Positions 9,690-17,385 of a stretch of 64,000 bases of DNA are shown in pieces. The notes under the pieces were generated by a model. That model had not been told where the DNA came from. It saw nothing but the letters and a program-made list of their open reading frames with translations, and made no database searches. This stretch comes from Nitrosomonas sp. Its GTDB lineage: Bacteria > Pseudomonadota > Gammaproteobacteria > Burkholderiales > Nitrosomonadaceae. Position 1 is the stretch's first letter, and each line of letters begins with the position of its first letter. Position numbers and translations under genes: made by a program. Where the stretch lies: assembly GCA_019635215.1 (NCBI GenBank), contig JAHBZZ010000016.1:1-64000 (forward strand), written 5' to 3'.

Positions 9690-10133
9690 TTACGATGCCG
9701 TGCTGTTTTTCTGTCCATGTCCTACAATTTCAAACAACGTCATGCCTGCAAGCATCGCACCAACGAATAGCAGTGCCTTTGCACTGCCGGCCCCTGCCAT
9801 AACCAAAGCCGGCCCCGGGCAAAACCCGGCAATACCCCATCCCGCACCAAAAAGGAAACTGCCCGCAAGCAGGCGCTTATCGATGACGCGGGAGGTGGAC
9901 ACATTAACCGGTAAACCCAGAAAGCCCGCCGACCGCCGGCGGGCAATAAAAAACGCAACCGCAGAAATGCCCACTGCACCCCCCATCACCCACAACAGCG
10001 ACGCATTCCATGTCCCGGCAATATCCAGAAACGCCAGCACGATGGCCGGATTGACCATGCCGGAAAGAATCAATCCAAAACCAAAAATCAGACCTGACAT
10101 CACTGCGGTGAATAACACAATCCATTGATGCAT
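9690..10133 (-). CDS. YeeE/YedE family membrane protein, second half (DUF6691 type)
   Basis: An integral membrane protein of about 147 residues with four hydrophobic helices. It shows the DUF6691 motifs NPAIVLAFLDIAG near the N-terminus and GWGIAGFCPGPALV near the middle. With the preceding gene it makes a split YeeE/YedE transporter thought to carry reduced sulfur compounds across the inner membrane. The ATG at 10133 is preferred because GAGG lies seven bases upstream, whereas the longer frame starts within the upstream gene's end. It belongs to the bigR-controlled sulfur operon. Confidence 0.88.
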   Translation of the reverse strand: MHQWIVLFTAVMSGLIFGFGLILSGMVNPAIVLAFLDIAGTWNASLLWVMGGAVGISAVAFFIARRRSAGFLGLPVNVSTSRVIDKRLLAGSFLFGAGWGIAGFCPGPALVMAGAGSAKALLFVGAMLAGMTLFEIVGHGQKNSTAS

Positions 10134-10157
10134 AATATGCCTCACTCCAATAAGCAA

Positions 10158-10610
10158 TCACACAACGACATGCCGCAGCAGATAAACCACTGCAAAACCG
10201 GTAGACATAAATATCAGCGTGGCCACAATGGACCGCGGCGAAAGCCTCGCCATACCGCAGACCCCGTGGCCACTGGTGCAACCTGAGCCCAGCCGTGTCC
10301 CAAAACCGACCAGTACACCGGCGATAACCAGCATCATGTCGCTGGCCTGAATCTGCACAGCGGGCAGGCTAAGGAATTGCCGCCATACCAGAGTTGATAT
10401 GACCAGCCCCAGAACAAATGCCAGACGCCAGTCCAGATCGCGCCAGTTTAAATGCAGCAGACTTCCGACAATGCCGCCGACGATCCCTGAGATGCCGGCT
10501 ATACGCCCATTGGCCAGTAGAAATAGCGCTGCCGCCAATCCGATGAGCATACCGCCCGCCAGTGCTGGCCAGAATATATCAATCCTTTCAATTATTTGTT
10601 CTATATCCAT
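10158..10610 (-). CDS. YeeE/YedE family membrane protein, first half
   Basis: About 150 residues with four membrane helices. The signature [23 protein letters not shown] contains the conserved cysteines that relay sulfur in the TsuA/YeeE family. Translation from the ATG at 10610 ([10 protein letters not shown]) is favoured since an AGGA sequence lies about nine bases upstream; the longer frame has a polar leader without family similarity. It sits directly upstream of the DUF6691 partner, so both are translated together, and is divergent from the persulfide-dioxygenase-like gene. Confidence 0.88.
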   Translation of the reverse strand: MDIEQIIERIDIFWPALAGGMLIGLAAALFLLANGRIAGISGIVGGIVGSLLHLNWRDLDWRLAFVLGLVISTLVWRQFLSLPAVQIQASDMMLVIAGVLVGFGTRLGSGCTSGHGVCGMARLSPRSIVATLIFMSTGFAVVYLLRHVVV

Positions 10611-10721
10611 ACGCCACATTCCTAAAATTAAAGATTTTTGTGTCAATAAAAAACCGCATTGGCGCGAGACACCCGCTATATCGCTATCCAGAATCACTCA
10701 GAAAGCACTATCTTACGGTAT

Positions 10722-10773
10722 AACATATAATTCTTATATATTATGTTTTTAAATAATATATATCATGATATAT
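10722..10773. promoter_or_regulatory. Putative BigR/SqrR-type operator region
   Basis: The 213-bp divergent promoter region has two AT-rich dyads: a perfect 16-bp palindrome ATATATCATGATATAT at 10758-10773 and an imperfect inverted repeat with outer arms AACATA (10722) and TATGTT (10742). Between the two divergent sulfur-gene starts, these are the natural binding sites for the adjacent ArsR-family repressor. Binding is inferred from position and symmetry only. Confidence 0.5.
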
Positions 10774-10823
10774 TGATGTCAAGTTGAGTGTTTCGTTTTC
10801 TAATCCAACCCTAGGAGTTTCGA

Positions 10824-11678
10824 ATGTTACCGAATATTCAGGCATTTTTTGATCCTGCCACCTGGACGGTCAGCTATGTCGTTTATGATCAGTCCCGCGG
10901 AAAATGCGCCATTATCGATCCCGTACTGGACTACAACCCTAAATCAAGCCGTATCAGCACCGCCTCCGCTGACCGTCTCATTGCGTTTGTTCAGAATCAG
11001 CATCTGACCGTTGACTGGATACTCGAAACGCATGCGCATGCCGATCATTTATCCTCCGCGTATTACCTGAAAGGCAAACTGGGCGGACAAATTGCCATTG
11101 GCGAAAACATTCCCGCTGTACAGCAAACATTCAAAAAACTTTTTAACCTTGGCGATGAATTTGTACCGAACGGTCATCATTTCGACCACCTGTTCACCGA
11201 CAATGAAACGTTTCGGGTTGGCCAATTAGCCGGAAAAGCGCTTTCAGTGCCCGGTCACACGCCTGCGGATCTAGCGTATCAGTTTGAAGACGCGATTTTT
11301 GTCGGTGACACGCTGTTCATGCCAGATGTTGGCAGTGCACGCGCTGATTTTCCGGGTGGCGACGCACGCGCGCTCTACCGTTCGATCAAAAAACTGCTTT
11401 CTTTTCCGCCGGAAACCCGTTTATTCATGTGCCATGATTACCCGCCAGCCGACCGTGAGCCGGCCTGGGAAACCACCGTAGCAGCCGAACGTACGTACAA
11501 TATTCATGTGCATGACGGCATTGACGAAAATGCATTCATCAAGATGCGAACAAAACGTGATGCGACGCTTGATGCACCGGTATTACTGTTACCTTCAATA
11601 CAGACCAATATCCGCGCAGGCGCAATGCCGCCACCGGAAGATAACGGCGTTTCCTACTTTAAAATACCCATTCGGTGA
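10824..11678 (+). CDS. MBL-fold persulfide dioxygenase-like hydrolase (Blh/ETHE1 type)
   Basis: A 284-residue metallo-beta-lactamase-fold enzyme. The metal motif THAHADH near residue 71 is followed by GHTPADLAY and by FVGDTLFMPDVGSARADFPGGDA, which are typical of ETHE1-like glutathione persulfide dioxygenases and of Blh proteins. It oxidises persulfide sulfur to sulfite in sulfide detoxification. A good AGGAG site precedes the start. It is divergent from the YeeE/YedE genes and shares their regulatory region, so it is probably derepressed together with them by sulfide or persulfide. Confidence 0.9.
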   Translation: MLPNIQAFFDPATWTVSYVVYDQSRGKCAIIDPVLDYNPKSSRISTASADRLIAFVQNQHLTVDWILETHAHADHLSSAYYLKGKLGGQIAIGENIPAVQQTFKKLFNLGDEFVPNGHHFDHLFTDNETFRVGQLAGKALSVPGHTPADLAYQFEDAIFVGDTLFMPDVGSARADFPGGDARALYRSIKKLLSFPPETRLFMCHDYPPADREPAWETTVAAERTYNIHVHDGIDENAFIKMRTKRDATLDAPVLLLPSIQTNIRAGAMPPPEDNGVSYFKIPIR

Positions 11679-11807
11679 TAAAAATAATTGCATGACTTGA
11701 CCCAAGTCGGTTTCTAACAGCCTGATCGGTATTAGCACTCAATAATTACGGCTCGATTTCACGTTCTATTTCATCCTGACGGAAGCACGGTAAGTAGAGA
11801 AGAAAAT

Positions 11808-11844
11808 ACAATGCTCGCACCCGTTCCACGGGTGCGAGCATTGT
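11808..11844. terminator. Very strong 17-bp hairpin
   Basis: A perfect 17-bp stem (ACAATGCTCGCACCCGT with its complement) around a three-base loop TCC. There is no uridine tail on either strand. It sits exactly where the recognisable multicopper oxidase remnant begins, so it could be the junction left by an insertion or rearrangement, or serve as a terminator for the upstream hydrolase gene. Confidence 0.5.
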
Positions 11845-12077
11845 GGATGGATTTTACCGGCCGCGATATCGGCCCGGAACTTACCCTGAAAAATCTCGGC
11901 CACCAAACCGGCGGACCGCAAATGGGCGGTATGATGGACGGCTAATTGGCGCAAGGCAAAGCTTTTCCGAGAATACAATTCAGCGTTACCGAAAAAACGG
12001 ATGACTCTCCAACATTACCGGACAGGCTTGTAGCCATGAAATGGCTCAGCGCTCGATATTCACGGTATTTCACATAG
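11838..12077 (+). pseudogene. Remnant of a multicopper oxidase
   Basis: The plus-strand frame reads ALWMDFTGRDIGPELTLKNL, then MGGMMDG, a TAA at 11943, and continues in the same frame as LAQGKAFPRIQFSVTEKTDD and LPDRLVAMKW up to a TAG at 12075. The pattern DFTG-(x)n-LTLKNL followed by a F-x-x-IQFSV-T strand resembles the second cupredoxin domain of CotA/FtsP-like multicopper oxidases. Both ends and the copper-binding His motifs are missing, and a stop interrupts it, so this is a decayed fragment. The family call is from pattern recognition and moderately sure. Confidence 0.5.
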
Positions 12078-12407
12078 AGTCAATAATTTTAACCAAATCT
12101 TTATTAAACCTTAATATTGGCTGTGCTATAAATCATGGTCGCTGAGCTCAATATAGATAATACAGGGAGGATACTACTCTGTGACTTTTTCGATTGGCCT
12201 CACGATAGAGATGTCAAGCGCCCGTTCTTAGTACCTTAATGGTAATGCAAGTGCTGGACAGCTTTAAAGCCATGGAATACATGCAGGAATGGCGGAAAAC
12301 TGAAACTTGGCACAGTCAAAAACTGATCTTTGATTCTTTCAACAAAGCCTTCATTTGCATACATATTTTTCAAATCACTATAAATTCAAATACAGGAAAT
12401 TCATACT

Positions 12408-12536
12408 ATGAAATATTCTCTTTTTTTGGCAGCCATCCTGGTATCTTTTTTAGCTGCATGCGGTGAACCAAAACCGGGGCAATATCCTCCAAGCCAGAAT
12501 ATTCTGGAAGATCGTGATAAAGCGAATCAAGACTGA
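12408..12536 (+). CDS. Small entericidin-like lipoprotein (42 aa)
   Basis: A 42-residue frame: MKYSLFLAAILVSFLAACGE, then a polar tail rich in Pro, Asn and Asp ending NQD. The hydrophobic signal with lipobox LAAC is complete, giving a mature lipoprotein of only 25 residues. An AGGA sequence lies about ten bases before the ATG. It is alone between a decayed oxidase and transposase scraps. Size and form recall entericidin-like or other tiny outer-membrane lipoproteins, but I do not recognise the family. Confidence 0.6.
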   Translation: MKYSLFLAAILVSFLAACGEPKPGQYPPSQNILEDRDKANQD

Positions 12537-12744
12537 TTAAATCTGGTTGTCAGCTGTAGCCGCATACGGACATTGCTCAAGGCACACATAAATACAAAGT
12601 GTAAAATCAAAATGAATTGCGCTCTATGCCATATTGTTTGCAAGCTGCTACACGCTGATCGATTCAGCACACAACCTACAAAACACAACCATACCGCAGT
12701 GAAAACAGGATGCAAAACATCCATCACATCCTGTGAAACATAAG
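12537..12744. other. Short gene-free stretch
   Basis: No credible gene or structure seen between the small lipoprotein and the inverted repeat; a 66-residue minus-strand frame here lacks a ribosome-binding site and any family features. Confidence 0.35.
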
Positions 12745-12800
12745 CTACGTCACATAAAATGATTTAATTTGTCAGAAAACATTTGCCAATCAATGCACCG
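12745..12800. repeat. 56-bp inverted repeat, left copy
   Basis: Matches the reverse complement of 15578-15633 at 53 of 56 positions with no gaps (begins CTACGTCACATAAAATGATT, ends CAATCAATGCACCG). The two copies bracket the fatty acid cis/trans isomerase gene and nothing else but transposase-like scraps. Confidence 0.85.
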
Positions 12801-12858
12801 TTCGTCCTCGTCCGCCTTGGGATGCTGAATGAGATTGGATAAGTCATCTATGAATTAT
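12750..12858 (-). pseudogene. IS630-type transposase remnant, left
   Basis: Read on the minus strand, the frame gives FIDDLSNLIQHPKADEDERC, then IDWQMFSDKLNHFM and a stop. The HPKADEDERC string is characteristic of the middle of IS630-family transposases, where it precedes the catalytic DESGF region, which is absent here. The fragment lacks both ends of the gene. It is oriented away from the isomerase gene and runs into the 56-bp inverted repeat. Confidence 0.5.
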
Positions 12859-13037
12859 GATCAATCTATTTGAGCTTTTCTATACCTTACTTCAATCACC
12901 CTATTCAGCATGCACGAAAGCATGACTTCTTCCTGAAATCCCGATAACCACGCATTTCTCGGTTCCCGGTACTTTCAGTCATACCAGGCCATAGGGTAGA
13001 ATCTTTTTAATTCGTTCCAAGATCTGGAGTTTACCTA

Positions 13038-15413
13038 ATGCGTGTGCTTTACCCATTTCTATATTTACTGAGCCTCATTTTTTTGCTGTCTGCATGTCAG
13101 AATAGCGATAATCCAAGTGTCGATAACACCCTACTCCCCCTTCCCATCGCTTTGCCGGTACCTGCCGAACATCCTGTTTCCTTCACTCAGGAAATCCAGC
13201 CGATCCTTGAAGCAAAATGTTTGTCATGCCACAGTTGTTTCGATGCACCGTGCCAGCTCAAACTGGAAACGACAGAAGGATTGCTGCGCGGGGCCTTTCA
13301 TGAATCGGTCTACGGTGGTGCGCGCACCGAAGCCATGCCGCCAACTCGTTTGGGGATCGATAAACTCACCACCGCCGGTTGGCGTGAACGTGGTTTTTAT
13401 TCCGTCCTGCAAGCAGAAAGCGCACAACTGCCCTCATTGATGTTAAGTATGATCGCGCTGGCGAAACAACACCCTTTTCCACCCAATAGTAAATTGCCCG
13501 ACTCGATGGAAATCGAGATTACCCGGAAAAATTATTGTGTCTCCAATGCGGAATTCCACGATTACGCGCGCGATCACCCCTTAAATGGAATGCCGTTTGC
13601 AGTCAGTGGGCTGACGGATCAGGAATATGCACTTCTGGCTGGATGGTTGAATCAGGGTGCCGAAGTATCGGACGCACGCATTACGCTGACCAATGGCGAG
13701 AAACAGGCGATCGAAACCTGGGAATCATTGCTTAATCAAGATGGCAAACGCAATAAACTCGTTGCACGTTGGCTATATGAACACCTGTTTATGGCCTATC
13801 TGTATTTTTCGGAGCTGAATGACGAGCCTCGTTTTTTTGAGTTACTGCGTTCATCCACCCCGCCTGGTGAAACGATCAAACCCATCGCGACGGTCAATCC
13901 AAATGATGACCCCGGGGGACCGTTTTTTTACCGGCTGCGTCCAATCACGGGTAGTATCGTGCATAAGCGGCGCATCACCTATCCGCTTGATCAGGTAAAA
14001 CTGCAACGCATCGATGAACTGTTTTTCGGTACGGACTGGCCGATGGGTGAGTTGCCAGGTTATAGCTATACAGAACGTGCCAATCCGTTTGTGACTTTTG
14101 CCGATATCCCTGCTTATGCGCGCTACCAGTTCATGCTGGATGAAGCGGAATACTTCGTTCGCACCTTCATTCACGGGCCGGTCTGCCGCGGCCAGATTGC
14201 GACTGATGTGATACGTGATCATTTCTGGACGCTATTTCAGGACCCGGAATCCGATCTTTTTGTCACTAATGATTCCTATCAGCGTCAAGTCATCCCGCTA
14301 CTAGGCATGCCAGGGCAAGATGACGATTTGCTTGCCGCGAGTGAAAACTGGCTGCATTACCTCGGGCGCCATCAGGATTACCAGGCACTGCGTCGTAGTC
14401 AATATACATCGCAGCAACCGGATGGTGCATCGCTCATTCATGTCTGGAATGGTGGTGGCCGCAATAAAAATGCCTTGCTGACCATTTTCCGCCACCACGA
14501 CAGTGCCTCTGTCGTAAGAGGGCTCGCTGGCGATATTCCACAGACTATATGGTTAATGGACTATCCGTTACTCGAGCGGACCTATTATGAGTTGGTGGTC
14601 AATTTCGATGTATTCGGCAATGTCGCCCATCAATTATTAACTCGGCTTTATTTCGATCTGATCCGCAATGGTTCGGAGCACAACTTTCTGCGTTTGATCC
14701 CTGCCGGTCAGCGTAAAACCATCCTCAGCGATTGGTACCAAGGCTCAGGTGAACTGAAATTCGGAATTGTTTACGAGAATATCGATGATGAATCGCCTTC
14801 GGCAGAAAATTTCGTCACAGAAGACCCTAAACAAGAACTTGCCTTACGACTTCTCGAACGTTTCCAATCCATTAATGCCATGTCGCATGATGCATTGAAT
14901 CGTTGCCGGGCTGAGAATTGCAATCGCCCCGATCAGCCACGCTGGATACGACAAGCAGACCAAGCCCTGTCCAGCATCGCCGCACGCCCTGCAACCCAGC
15001 TTACCGGTATCACACAACTTCCCGAGGTGACATTCGTACGTGTCAGACATGAACAACATGAGCGTACCGTCTATACAGTACTGCGGGATCGCGCGCACAG
15101 CAATGTGGCTTTCATACTGGGTGAGGAATCCCGCTATCAACCTGAAAAGGATCGGCTCACCGTCTATCCCGGCATCACCGGCAGCTATCCCAATTTCATA
15201 TTCGACGTACCCGTGTCACAAATAGAAGAATTCGTATTGATGCTAGGCAATGCCGGAGAAGCGGAGGACTTTGAACGCGTTGTGGAAACCTGGGGAGTAC
15301 GACGTACGCACCCACAGTTCTGGGAAATTCTGCATGACATCACTGCCTGGCAAAAAACACAACAACCCTTGTTGGCAGGCGTATTTGATATTAACCGATA
15401 TAAAAATTTCTGA
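13038..15413 (+). CDS. cti: Fatty acid cis/trans isomerase (periplasmic c-type heme lipoprotein)
   Basis: A 791-residue protein matching the Cti family, which converts cis to trans double bonds in membrane phospholipid acyl chains as a fast response to solvents, heat or osmotic stress. Residues 1-20 form a signal with possible lipobox LLSAC, and a c-type heme motif CLSCH lies at residues 61-65, as in Pseudomonas Cti. Length is normal for the family (about 770-790). A GGAG site precedes the start. It is monocistronic and bracketed by a 56-bp inverted repeat with transposase remnants, suggesting acquisition by transfer. The next operon encodes DyP and P450 enzymes that might also act on lipids. 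Confidence 0.93.
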   Translation: MRVLYPFLYLLSLIFLLSACQNSDNPSVDNTLLPLPIALPVPAEHPVSFTQEIQPILEAKCLSCHSCFDAPCQLKLETTEGLLRGAFHESVYGGARTEAMPPTRLGIDKLTTAGWRERGFYSVLQAESAQLPSLMLSMIALAKQHPFPPNSKLPDSMEIEITRKNYCVSNAEFHDYARDHPLNGMPFAVSGLTDQEYALLAGWLNQGAEVSDARITLTNGEKQAIETWESLLNQDGKRNKLVARWLYEHLFMAYLYFSELNDEPRFFELLRSSTPPGETIKPIATVNPNDDPGGPFFYRLRPITGSIVHKRRITYPLDQVKLQRIDELFFGTDWPMGELPGYSYTERANPFVTFADIPAYARYQFMLDEAEYFVRTFIHGPVCRGQIATDVIRDHFWTLFQDPESDLFVTNDSYQRQVIPLLGMPGQDDDLLAASENWLHYLGRHQDYQALRRSQYTSQQPDGASLIHVWNGGGRNKNALLTIFRHHDSASVVRGLAGDIPQTIWLMDYPLLERTYYELVVNFDVFGNVAHQLLTRLYFDLIRNGSEHNFLRLIPAGQRKTILSDWYQGSGELKFGIVYENIDDESPSAENFVTEDPKQELALRLLERFQSINAMSHDALNRCRAENCNRPDQPRWIRQADQALSSIAARPATQLTGITQLPEVTFVRVRHEQHERTVYTVLRDRAHSNVAFILGEESRYQPEKDRLTVYPGITGSYPNFIFDVPVSQIEEFVLMLGNAGEAEDFERVVETWGVRRTHPQFWEILHDITAWQKTQQPLLAGVFDINRYKNF

Positions 15414-15467
15414 GGAAATCCATCAGACCGGACAAGAACTAGAGATTCATAAATTTTTCGCCCTCAT

Positions 15468-15614
15468 ATGTACTCTTCTTCTGTAAGATTTATAGCAAAA
15501 CTCAAATTCGCATTGATCCGTAATGTGCAGGAATATCCGGATACCTACCCAGCCGAACGGGCTCGTCGGCTGGGTATCGGTACATTGATTGGCAAATATT
15601 TTCTGACAAATTAA
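15468..15614 (+). pseudogene. IS630-type transposase remnant, right
   Basis: A 48-codon frame whose core reads RNVQEYPDTYPAERARRLGI. The PD-x-Y-x-x-ERA-x-RLG pattern is typical of the linker between the HTH and catalytic parts of IS630-family transposases. It then runs into the 56-bp inverted repeat and stops. It is oriented away from the isomerase gene, mirroring the left remnant, but comes from a slightly earlier part of the transposase. Confidence 0.5.
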
Positions 15615-15633
15615 ATCATTTTATGTGGCGTAG
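15578..15633. repeat. 56-bp inverted repeat, right copy
   Basis: Reverse complement partner of 12745-12800 with three mismatches over 56 bases. The outer-to-outer distance is about 2.9 kb and the enclosed cargo is the fatty acid isomerase gene. The remaining sequence up to the next gene at 15927 shows nothing else that I can identify. Confidence 0.85.
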
Positions 15634-15926
15634 GATATATTTATATTCCTCTGGAAAAACCGAATTCCTGGCAATCCGTTAAGCAAAGCCATGATTGAAC
15701 CAAATTGTTGCGCGAACAGCTTTTACATATTAAGATGTTTTTGGATTGGATTGATCAATCTGAACACAATATGCCACGGCATTCGGTGTTTGCAATTGAA
15801 TAACGGACAGTGAATGTATGCTGCAGAAGCGTGACATTTGTTACATTTCAAATACCTTTTAAGGCTGGAAAAAAGAAGAAACACACCGAAAAAGCTGATT
15901 AACAACATACCCATCAAGGAGCTGTT

Positions 15927-16568
15927 ATGTCGAACATAGCTGGTAAAGCCTATGCCATGAATGTGATCACCCCGATACGCTGGTACACAACCTGGACAAA
16001 CAAGCTGTTCTTTAAAGCTGCAACTTTACTCCCCAGTACATTGAAAGGATTGCAGACCTTGTCGCTGATTCACTACGCCCGATGGGTTATTATCCCCAGA
16101 AATGGCTTTCCCCATCTTGATTCAAGTCAACCTAAAGAAGACTTGCATTACGCTTACATGCTTTTTTTCAGTAACTTCAATGGCAGCTGGGACCAGTATG
16201 TGGATTCATTCACATTTGCCATACCTTCTGGGCTCGATTTGTTCTGGAAATGGAACGTCCGTTATCCCAAGTCCGTCCCGCTAACGCCTTTTCACAACTA
16301 TATCCGGCATAATCAGATCGATACAGCACATTACTACAATGCCTACCCTATGGCTGCATCCAACGATGTCAAATCGGCACAAAAAATCAAAAAAGCACTG
16401 ATCAATTTCAACGCAAAATCGAGTGATAAATCACCCGAGGATTTTCTGCAGGACTACTATCAGCTGCTCAACGATCTGCAACATCATTTCGGTGACATGA
16501 AACCCACACCGATCGTCAGTCTGTCATCTTACGAAGTCAAAAAACGCTACGAACAGACACAATTCTGA
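15927..16568 (+). CDS. Unknown protein, first gene of DyP-P450 operon (paralogue A)
   Basis: A 213-residue protein that I do not recognise. The N-terminal 60 residues are moderately hydrophobic and aromatic, without a clear signal peptide. The central segment LHYAYMLFFSNFNGSWDQYV resembles the matching segment of the next gene (SKYLVFSSNFHGDLDTYL), and both proteins end with a similar pattern of helix plus acidic-aromatic text, so they appear to be diverged paralogues. An AAGGAG site gives the start. It opens a tightly packed plus-strand operon with peroxidase, P450 and GST genes, so a role as partner or substrate carrier for those enzymes is plausible but unproven. Confidence 0.75.
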   Translation: MSNIAGKAYAMNVITPIRWYTTWTNKLFFKAATLLPSTLKGLQTLSLIHYARWVIIPRNGFPHLDSSQPKEDLHYAYMLFFSNFNGSWDQYVDSFTFAIPSGLDLFWKWNVRYPKSVPLTPFHNYIRHNQIDTAHYYNAYPMAASNDVKSAQKIKKALINFNAKSSDKSPEDFLQDYYQLLNDLQHHFGDMKPTPIVSLSSYEVKKRYEQTQF

Positions 16569-16604
16569 TCCTGTCAATCCCTCCATTTCAAAAGGAAGAT
16601 CAAT

Positions 16605-17312
16605 ATGGCTACAAAAAGTGGTAACGCAACCGCATTGACCGTCTTGTCGCCCATCAAAAATGGCGCCATCGGTGAAACTTCTCTTGCCGACATCACGCGC
16701 GAACGCTGTATGCGTTTACCGATCCATGAGAAAAGCCCTTTGACCAAAGTACCTAACACCTACCTCGCGCGCCTATTTATTCTGGATGATGTATTTTACG
16801 AATCGCTGCCCGCCGACGATGCTATTTTCAATTTTTCAGATATCACATCCATTTTCTCCGATTCCGCGCGTAAAAAAGCATTGCCGCGCAAAGATCATCT
16901 GAAATCGAAATATCTGGTTTTTTCGAGCAATTTTCACGGTGATCTGGATACTTATCTCACCGGTATGTGGGAAAACTGGTCCCACAATGATCACCAGGGC
17001 ATCCAGCGTGATGTGCGCTATATCTGGGAACACTGTGTGGCGTTCGACAAAGTCACCGACTGCGCCGCATTTATCGCCTATATAAAAAAATGCCAGCTTG
17101 AAGCCAGCCTGTTTTTTAATGGATCAACAGACGATTCGCTGCAGGAACAGCTGAAAGCACTTTACCTGAAACAGGAATTCACCCAGTTCGCGATCGAACA
17201 CCAAGGAAAAAGCGCGGTTGAAATTCAGCAGGATTTCAAAGCCTTTATAGCGCGCGTACAACCTGACAATCTGACCGCCCCCACATGGCCGCCCGGGAAA
17301 TCGACACCTTAA
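16605..17312 (+). CDS. Unknown protein, second gene of DyP-P450 operon (paralogue B)
   Basis: A 235-residue protein, family not recognised. The segment around residues 104-123 (SKYLVFSSNFHGDLDTYL) and the following W-x-N-W / D-x-RYIWEHC text parallel paralogue A. Residues 1-70 contain a loop KNGAIGETSLADI and a conserved-looking LARLFILDDVF. No signal peptide or membrane helix is visible, so it is probably cytoplasmic. An AAGGAAG ribosome-binding site precedes the start, 36 bases after the upstream stop. The pair of homologous small proteins before a DyP gene is unusual. Confidence 0.75.
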   Translation: MATKSGNATALTVLSPIKNGAIGETSLADITRERCMRLPIHEKSPLTKVPNTYLARLFILDDVFYESLPADDAIFNFSDITSIFSDSARKKALPRKDHLKSKYLVFSSNFHGDLDTYLTGMWENWSHNDHQGIQRDVRYIWEHCVAFDKVTDCAAFIAYIKKCQLEASLFFNGSTDDSLQEQLKALYLKQEFTQFAIEHQGKSAVEIQQDFKAFIARVQPDNLTAPTWPPGKSTP

Positions 17313-17385
17313 TGGTCGCCGATGAATGATTCCCAACCAGTTGACAAATCCACTGCAAAATCAACCCTAACAGGAACGATTAACC

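Noticed and set aside
11766-11978. 70-residue minus-strand frame
   Set aside because: Overlaps the multicopper oxidase remnant and hairpin, whose plus-strand reading makes protein sense.
12239-12466. 75-residue plus-strand frame
   Set aside because: Out of frame with, and overlapping, the better-supported small lipoprotein; no signal or family match.
15723-15917. 64-residue minus-strand frame with a hydrophobic start
   Set aside because: It begins right at the ribosome-binding site of the DyP-P450 operon and has no recognisable homology.
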